The notes under the pieces were generated by a model, which was given only the letters and a program-made list of their open reading frames with translations, searched no databases and had not been told where the DNA came from. This document shows, in pieces, positions 60,201 to 64,000 of a DNA stretch of 64,000 nucleotides. Source of the stretch: Sebastes aleutianus (lineage: Eukaryota; Chordata; Actinopteri; Perciformes; Sebastidae); assembly GCA_916700875.1 (NCBI GenBank), contig CAKAKS010000066.1:15372361-15436360 (forward strand), given 5' to 3'. How positions within the stretch are numbered: the first letter of the stretch is position 1; each line of letters begins with the position of its first letter. A program made the translations under genes and the position numbers.

Positions 60201-62056
60201 TACGTGCTTCAGCCTTCCCTTCATCCAGAGCAAGCACTCTACCTTGTGCTGACATTTTTACTTCAGCGGGTATTCCGTATCATAGCAACCAGAAGCAACT
60301 AAAGTGTCCTAGCTAAAACAAATGCTGCGCCCCTTTGCCCTTTAATGTGCTGCATTTATCAATAAAGTATTTAATTAGATTTAAAACTGTCTTCTTTGCA
60401 ATTTAAAATGCCACAATATACATAATAATAGCCTAAAAATAAAGCGTATTTAGACAACATTAAAATCAGAATAAATTAAAAGAAAACTGTGACAGCCCTA
60501 ATAACTGAAATGTTCTATTCTTGGACATTTGATTGATTTGTGTGTATCTGGATTTAAGAGGACCTCTGTGGTGGCCTAATATGGTAGAAATAATAATGTG
60601 TAATGGTTATCTTGACTACTAATTGGGATCCACACCTGTGTGAGACGATGTGGTATACAGTATATACTGAAGTGACAGATTGTCTGTGCAGCCTGAGGAA
60701 GGTCCATGGGAACAAAACACTACTGTGAATGAATATTGTGTTTAAAAGCTGAGATTCTCAGTGTTTTTTCAGCCAAGGACCCCTTACAAGGTGGAGAATA
60801 TACCGAGGTCCCCCTCAAAAACGTCCCTTGAAATAATTTGACGTAGCCTATTTTTTACACTTCTATAGTCTTAGTTATGTGAAAGAACAAGAGAAACATT
60901 AGAAAGGCATGTATTAAACATATTTGCAGATTATAAGAGTTATAGATTTGTTAGATGAGAACGTAATCCATGAACTATTATATATAGATTTTAAAATAAA
61001 AATATGATTTGTTTAACTATGAAGCCTTTTGTAAATATATATATATTTAATATCATGATGATTTAAATGAATGAATCTGAACGCACTGGCAGAGTGCCAT
61101 TGTACCGTGGGGGTCCCTGGACCCCACTTTGAGAATCACTGTTTTAAACAACAATCTTATTCAACTACACTGATGGTGTTTTTCAGTTTCAACACTAGAG
61201 TATCCTTGTTCCTACAGAACAATTAGATGCACAATGACTAACCTGCTCAAGTGGACAAATGGATATTCAGAGATGAGTGTACACGCAGTCCTGAGCTATG
61301 AGTCTGCTCTTATCTCCCTGCCTCGGGGGTCACTATTTAGTCTATAAATCAATCTCACTCATTGGATATTTTGAGAGTTGTTGAAACGTAAATCCAGCAA
61401 AATGTTTCTTTTCCTCAGCATGCTCATTAACTCAAGTGGAAAAACAACAAACTGACAGCGGTTAAAGCACAAACAGCAACGTGCACATACTTGTTGGTTC
61501 ATGCTCACCTGTAGTTTATAGGATTGTGAAGCCTATCGGTCCCTGCTGACTCACGGCTGTTGCTTAATAACGGCTTTTTATTTTAAGAGCAACAGTTAAC
61601 CTGACAAAGCCTTGCTATTACTGTCCACCATGGTGATACAAGTGGAGCAATGTGTCGTGATGACAGGACAATTGTAGGCATAAACATTTAAAGAGGGGCT
61701 CATGAAAAGCACAAAACTGCTATCCGACAGGTGCTGCTGCCGACTCTCAGTTGGAGAGGATCTGAGTGGTTTGACAGAGAGTAAAATGTCCTTGCGTAGA
61801 ATTACTCCTCAATGAGAAACAAAATGCGGAAACAATGTTCATTTCAAGTGTTTTGTTGCAATTTTCCAATCCAAAACACTTTGCCTCAGTGCTCTAACAA
61901 GGGATTTTCACCTCATAATGTAATCTTTGAAGCAGTGGTTACCTGCGTCTGTGCGATTAACAAGCTGGACGGTTCTCTGAGCCAAATCGATTATTCTTTC
62001 CACTTTAAACATCCGCATGTCCTCCTCATCAAGGGCGATGTCTCCCAGAAAGGCAA
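36145..62056 (-). CDS. bmp1: bmp1, bone morphogenetic protein 1 / mammalian tolloid (5' partial, exons 2-20)
   Basis: Exons, 5' to 3': 62056-61943, 56339-56214, 56004-55887, 54446-54268, 53849-53744, 46335-46211, 44545-44430, 44293-44191, 43265-43149, 42727-42582, 42478-42283, 42020-41895, 40748-40588, 40430-40250, 40122-39997, 39832-39705, 39215-39002, 37932-37682, 36279-36145. All are GT-AG and in phase, giving 921 residues plus stop (human 986, with exon 1 missing here). Domains: prodomain, furin site RRRKR, astacin protease, CUB1, CUB2, EGF1, CUB3, EGF2, CUB4, CUB5. Known role: secreted zinc protease cutting procollagen C-propeptides, chordin and pro-lysyl oxidase. BMP1 is preferred over TLL1 because of AATSRPERVWP, EVRSGLSADS and the end TSTKFQDTLHSRK. 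Whether it is the teleost a or b copy cannot be decided. Confidence 0.95.
36280..37681 (-). other. bmp1: bmp1 intron (last)
   Basis: 1.4 kb with GT at the 5' end (37681-37680) and AG at the 3' end (36281-36280). No repeat family or coding sequence recognised. Confidence 0.8.
37682..37932 (-). CDS. bmp1: bmp1 CUB5 first exon
   Basis: Encodes ECGGRLKAEVKTKDLFSHAQ, FGDNNYPGASDCQWVISAEK and DCGYDYMELFDGADTKSPRL, ending RYCGSG in phase 0. Very close to the human CUB5 sequence. Confidence 0.95.
38271..38976. mobile_element. 706-bp TIR element in a bmp1 intron
   Basis: Ends ttaaagggatagtttgggtg and tgaactatccctttaa are complementary in their outer 14-15 bp. An inner inverted pair (gttagtttgtttgtgctagt against acacaaacaaactaac) folds part of it. 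No transposase; non-autonomous. Confidence 0.85.
39002..39832 (-). CDS. bmp1: bmp1 CUB4 exons (39832-39705 and 39215-39002)
   Basis: Encode GCDHTVNSVSGVITSPNWPD to PGHRIKI and AFNEIDMEPHLECAYDHIEI to KKGFEASHTA. Cysteine pattern complete. CUB4 and CUB5 are present only in the long tolloid isoform. Confidence 0.93.
39997..40122 (-). CDS. bmp1: bmp1 EGF2 exon
   Basis: A second calcium-binding EGF: DKDECSKENGGCQHECVNTF then GSYSCQCRSGFVLHENKHDC. Six cysteines intact. Confidence 0.95.
40250..40748 (-). CDS. bmp1: bmp1 CUB3 exons (40748-40588 and 40430-40250)
   Basis: Encode ACGGFITKLNGSITSPGWPR to FETEGND and VCKYDYVEVRSGLSADSRLH to KKGFKAQFFS. Reading on into the next intron gives only GESPD and a stop. 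The sequence does not show an obvious equivalent of the human short BMP1-1 tail at this point. Confidence 0.93.
41051..41118 (+). repeat. Fragment of a widespread teleost repeat
   Basis: Contains ggtaaatggacttttggaca, tatatagcgcctgtctagtt and cctctcaaagcgctttag. I recognise this as a common dispersed repeat of fish genomes. It lies in the 40749-41894 bmp1 intron. Confidence 0.6.
41233..41476. mobile_element. Foldback MITE (copy B), inverted relative to copy A
   Basis: It shares gggataatgtacagcgagcc at its left and aagccgtgtaataa at its right with copy A at 33975-34266, read in the opposite direction. The internal hairpin has lost about 40 bp. It lies in a bmp1 intron. Confidence 0.88.
41895..42020 (-). 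CDS. bmp1: bmp1 EGF1 exon
   Basis: A single-exon calcium-binding EGF module: MDECSKPDNGRCEQRCVNTL then GSYKCACDPGYELAADKRSC. Six cysteines are present, with the D-x-D/E...N...Y calcium pattern. Confidence 0.95.
42283..42727 (-). CDS. bmp1: bmp1 CUB2 exons (42727-42582 and 42478-42283)
   Basis: Encode ICGGEVKKDNGQIQSPNYPD to LTFQSFE and IERHDSCAYDYLEVRDGNSE to GFAANFFK. The four cysteines and the DYLEVRDG calcium-site motif are intact. CUB1 and CUB2 are the domains needed for procollagen cleavage in the known protein. Confidence 0.94.
43592..43965. mobile_element. hAT-type MITE in a bmp1 intron
   Basis: Bounded by tagggctgtcaaagttaatg and tcccagccctaa, the short TIR of hAT elements, with cgcgattaatcatgattaaa near the right end. 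A diverged internal piece of the same family occurs at 47195-47470. Confidence 0.8.
44191..44545 (-). CDS. bmp1: bmp1 CUB1 exons (44545-44430 and 44293-44191)
   Basis: Two exons encode CGDSLQDSSGNFSSPGFPNG to TPGEK and IILNFTSMDLYRSHLCWYDH to RKAPLKG. The Glu/Asp residues of WYDHVEIRDG belong to the calcium site typical of CUB domains. CUB1 is completed by exon 43265-43149 (RFCGDKLPEPIISTDS...). Confidence 0.93.
46211..46335 (-). CDS. bmp1: bmp1 exon, end of protease domain
   Basis: Encodes GIFLDTILPRYDVNGVRPP and RTRLSKGDIAQARKLYKC. The last cysteine leads straight into CUB1. Human has the same boundary. Confidence 0.95.
47195..47470. mobile_element. Internal fragment of the same hAT family
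   Basis: Shares ctggtatca...ctag.aaacct.cagaatccac and gtaccaaccatgta-type words with 43680-43750, then runs on through ggtcccttgaactctgacct and gggtacccacgagtctcccc. Lies in the 7.4-kb bmp1 intron (46336-53743). Confidence 0.7.
48132..48274. repeat. 143-bp hairpin-forming inverted repeat
   Basis: Outer 20-bp arms gaacacccacacaggtgttt and aaacacctgtgtgggtgttc are exact complements. Further pairing occurs inside (tctggttgatta with taatcagccaga). Likely a small MITE. Confidence 0.85.
48596..48955. repeat. Dispersed teleost repeat in a bmp1 intron
   Basis: Contains ggtgatagcgccacctactg and an end gctgcttgcagctttaatta. The piece around atagcgccacctaaagg at 47505 is a related fragment. The open frame on the minus strand here belongs to the repeat. 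Confidence 0.6.
53744..53849 (-). CDS. bmp1: bmp1 exon with Met-turn
   Basis: Encodes QEYNFLKMEPGEVDSLGEVY then DFDSIMHYARNTFS. SIMHY is the astacin Met-turn with the tyrosine zinc ligand. A 7.4-kb intron follows before the last protease exon (46335-46211). Confidence 0.95.
54268..54446 (-). CDS. bmp1: bmp1 astacin active-site exon
   Basis: Contains CCSYVGRRGGGPQAISIG and the zinc site HELGHVIGFWHEHTRPDRD (HExxHxxGxxH). All three histidines and the catalytic glutamate are present. The vicinal cysteines CC are a known feature of the BMP1/tolloid protease cleft. Confidence 0.96.
54447..55886 (-). other. bmp1: bmp1 1.4-kb intron
   Basis: A (CA)n run at 54466-54481 lies beside the acceptor. No other feature recognised. 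Confidence 0.7.
56214..56339 (-). CDS. bmp1: bmp1 exon with furin site and mature N-terminus
   Basis: Encodes a polar stretch with an N-Q-S sequon, then SRRRKRAATSRPERVWPEG. Cleavage after RRKR by a proprotein convertase would expose AATSRPERVW, the conserved start of the mature protease. Confidence 0.94.
56953..57468. mobile_element. TIR element in a bmp1 intron (copy 2, inverted)
   Basis: Begins ttaaaaaggacctattgtgc and shares cacgccaaagggagttactc, cccgccttttct and ccaatcagagcagactggga with the disp3-intron element at 24831-25350, in reverse. The right terminal repeat is worn. Contains a G9 run near 57300. Confidence 0.9.
59221..59745. mobile_element. 525-bp TIR element in a bmp1 intron
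   Basis: Ends aaggaacagtgtgtaacatt and cctacacactgtccatttaa pair over their outer bases. The inner gagcgggtcctcttcacgga and gttgcaccgccatgtttcta words are familiar from a very common percomorph repeat. The 62-codon frame inside is not a gene. Confidence 0.75.
59765..60505. mobile_element. Possible hAT remnant
   Basis: The end gtgacagccctaataact resembles hAT TIRs, and the left side has ctgacgcaataaccgcaata. A short frame starts at an ATGGAGGAGAAATTA near 60151. Weak evidence; boundaries uncertain. Confidence 0.35.
60740..61149. mobile_element. Small TIR element in a bmp1 intron
   Basis: Left tttaaaagctgagattctca and right gagaatcactgttttaaaca are imperfect complements, and both sides carry ggacccc/ggggtcc words. 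Non-coding. Confidence 0.6.
61943..62056 (-). CDS. bmp1: bmp1 prodomain exon (exon 2)
   Basis: Encodes VAFLGDIALDEEDMRMF and VERIIDLAQRTVQLVNRTDA, like human AAFLGDIALDEEDLRAF. The upstream exon with signal peptide is not in the window: the acceptor ctgtttcag-type site is intact and nothing signal-like is seen up to 64000. Confidence 0.92.
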
Positions 62057-62549
62057 CTGAAACACACAAACAGAGATGGCACATGTCAGAGGACTGTAAA
62101 GGCGACTGCACAATATGGAGCATCAGTCTGAGCCTCCAAGGAGCCTCGAGCTTTTCCTGCTGCTCAGACAGAGTAGGCTGCGTGGAGGCCCAGTCAAAGC
62201 ACTTGTGGAAGGCCTGGAGCGTGTAACACATAAATATAAAAAACATATACAGTACTTCATTCCTTTCTTGACTCCGTTCTGTTTACCCTTTCCTCGCAGC
62301 GAAATAGAAATAGAGTTGTGAAACAGCAGTGTGTCTGTTTGGATAACAGGAAAGGCTGCGTTGTCTGGGCTCCAAATTATAGGACAGAAATGTAAGCAGC
62401 ATATTGCACAAGGTTCATGAGGGTTCACACAATGAAGAGAGAGTATGAACTCAGAAACCGGACCGTTGATGTGATTAATTGAGCCAAGTTAAGTCCAGAT
62501 GTCACCAAATAAAATTCACACAGTGTGCTTTGGCGTCTTCCTTGGAGAG

Positions 62550-63038
62550 TTAGAGGGGAACTACGCCCATTTTCAAAATTCATACATGTTACTCCTATAG
62601 TCTATGACAGTCCAAAAAAATATTAGTATACATAAACAACTGTCTCTCAAATCCAAAAACTAGAGTGCTAAAACTCAAACTTGTGATGTCATCGGGTATA
62701 AAGTGTGCAGCCGCTCCATAGACAATGAATGTGAGAGATGTTATAGATGACATTGAGAGCACCCAGGGGGATGATCTGAGTATATGGGAACATTTTCTGT
62801 TTCACAACTGACAACACTACAATAGAATAAAGCTCATTTTGGTATAAAAAGAAAACACCCATTCATTGTCTATGGAGCAGCTCCACACTTTATACCCAAT
62901 GACATCACAAGTTTGGGACTTACTTCTCTGGTTTCTGGCTTTGAGAGAGAGTAGCTCATGTTCACACACATTGATTGAACTTTACGGCCATGGATATAAC
63001 ATATTGGAATTCTTAATTTGAGAGGTGTTCCCCTTTAA
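62550..63038. mobile_element. ~490-bp TIR element upstream of bmp1 exon 2
   Basis: Left ttagaggggaactacgccca and right gaggtgttcccctttaa pair imperfectly. Inner arms ctccatagacaatgaatg and cattcattgtctatggag are complementary, as are cttgtgatgtcat and atgacatcacaag. Non-coding MITE in bmp1 intron 1. Confidence 0.8.
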
Positions 63039-64000
63039 TGAGAGCAATCAGATATGATATAGTGAGACACTGACACAGTGGAGTAATATGGGGCACCTTG
63101 AGCAAGTAATAGCTCTTTAATGAGGCCAAGGAGAGAGAGAAGAATAACCAAATAGTCCCACTTTATGAGGAATGTGCTTTATGGGATTCCTACTAAATGC
63201 CCCATTTCTGTATGAGGATCAGCTAGGAGTCCTCTCCGCAGAGACAGGGTGCTCACTTTCACAGGCTTTTAACACCAGCACATCTCTAGAATTTATGGCC
63301 CGGCTTGTATGCAGGAGTTTGGGGGGTGGAGGGGATAGGGTGAGGGTGGGGGGGCGATGGGGGTTTCGGGAGAAGCAGAGGGGGAGATGACAACGAGAGG
63401 GGAAGGGAAGGGAAGAGAGGAAGAAGGCATATCCTCTCTGCCCACATCACCGCAGCTCTGAATAGGGAAGGCAGATGTGGAGCAGAAAGAAAATGACAGC
63501 CTTCTGCATGTGTGTTTGGAGGTTAGCGTGGTGGAGGGGAGACCAACCCAGAGGAGTAAGAAGCCGGGAGAACCACTAAACTGTAAAAATTAATGGGAGT
63601 GATTTACAGCAGTTGTTTGTCAAAAGTTTGAATCTGTAAATCTTCAATGCATCACCCCGATAAAAGCCACCCTTACTGTGAAAGAAAATACATCATGTGT
63701 AGATAAACTTGATTGTATCTGGATTCGAGGCCGCCTTTTTTTTTTTAGCATGCAACAAAAACATCCACAGGAAAGATCTTTTATCTCCTGCACTCCTTTA
63801 AAAGTTTGAAAGAGGTCTGAGACAAGAGAGAAAGGGATGAAAAGCACAATAGAAGCAAAGACAAAAAAACACTTGGCTCGCATTCACCAGAAGAGTATTA
63901 TTGAAACAATCTGGAGCTGGCTTTGGGAGACATGCCAATCTTCCACCCTGCAGGACGTGGAGGAGGATGCACAGCAGAATGAGTGTGTTTTGGGATTAGA
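63039..64000 (-). other. bmp1: Part of bmp1 intron 1
   Basis: Contains a G-rich tract at 63318-63371 and purine-rich DNA to 63430. No signal-peptide exon was found on the minus strand up to the window edge. Confidence 0.5.

Noticed and set aside
63900..64000. Possible bmp1 exon 1 at the window edge
   Set aside because: No minus-strand frame there shows a signal peptide or the prodomain start, so exon 1 is taken to lie outside the window.

Overview
This 64 kb window looks like nuclear DNA of a ray-finned fish, probably a percomorph teleost. The genes are split by many GT-AG introns, the encoded proteins are vertebrate-like, and introns and intergenic DNA are packed with short terminal-inverted-repeat (TIR) elements, microsatellites and a LINE of teleost type. 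There are no bacterial operons, CRISPR arrays or phage genes.

Layout, left to right. (1) 88-1753 (+): last three coding exons of ubl4a (GET/BAG6 pathway ubiquitin-like protein); its first exon lies left of the window. (2) 4890-10504 (+): a complete dynamin-related GTPase closest to DRP1/DNM1L, 16 constitutive coding exons, 660 residues, with a possible 39-nt alternative exon and a much shortened variable domain. Its likely 5' UTR exon and a CCAAT-box promoter lie at 2730-2978, and its first intron holds a tandem array with a ~310-bp unit. (3) 17594-26092 (+): a complete disp3 (ptchd2) gene, 20 coding exons, 1349 residues, an RND-family 12-TM protein with a sterol-sensing domain. Possible non-coding 5' exons lie near 13.2 and 13.5 kb. 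(4) About 28.1-33.3 kb: an AT-rich satellite of a ~38-bp unit present in both orientations, interrupted by a decayed LINE and another dispersed repeat. (5) 36145-62056 (-): exons 2 to the end of bmp1 (full-length tolloid form: prodomain, astacin protease, CUB1-CUB2-EGF1-CUB3-EGF2-CUB4-CUB5), 19 exons, with exon 1 to the right of the window. disp3 and bmp1 converge on the satellite block.

The genes do not form a pathway. Ubl4a acts in tail-anchored protein targeting, the DRP1-like protein in mitochondrial/peroxisomal fission, Disp3 in sterol-linked membrane functions, and Bmp1 is a secreted metalloprotease for procollagen and chordin. I found no clear new multi-gene system. The most interesting points are the DRP1 paralog with a reduced variable domain, a GC-AG intron in disp3, an in-frame highly basic 60-codon open frame after the bmp1 stop, a perfect 128-bp palindrome in a dnm1l-like intron, and the foldback satellite. 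Exon boundaries were placed by hand from protein similarity recalled from the human families plus splice-site and phase checks; no alignment was run.
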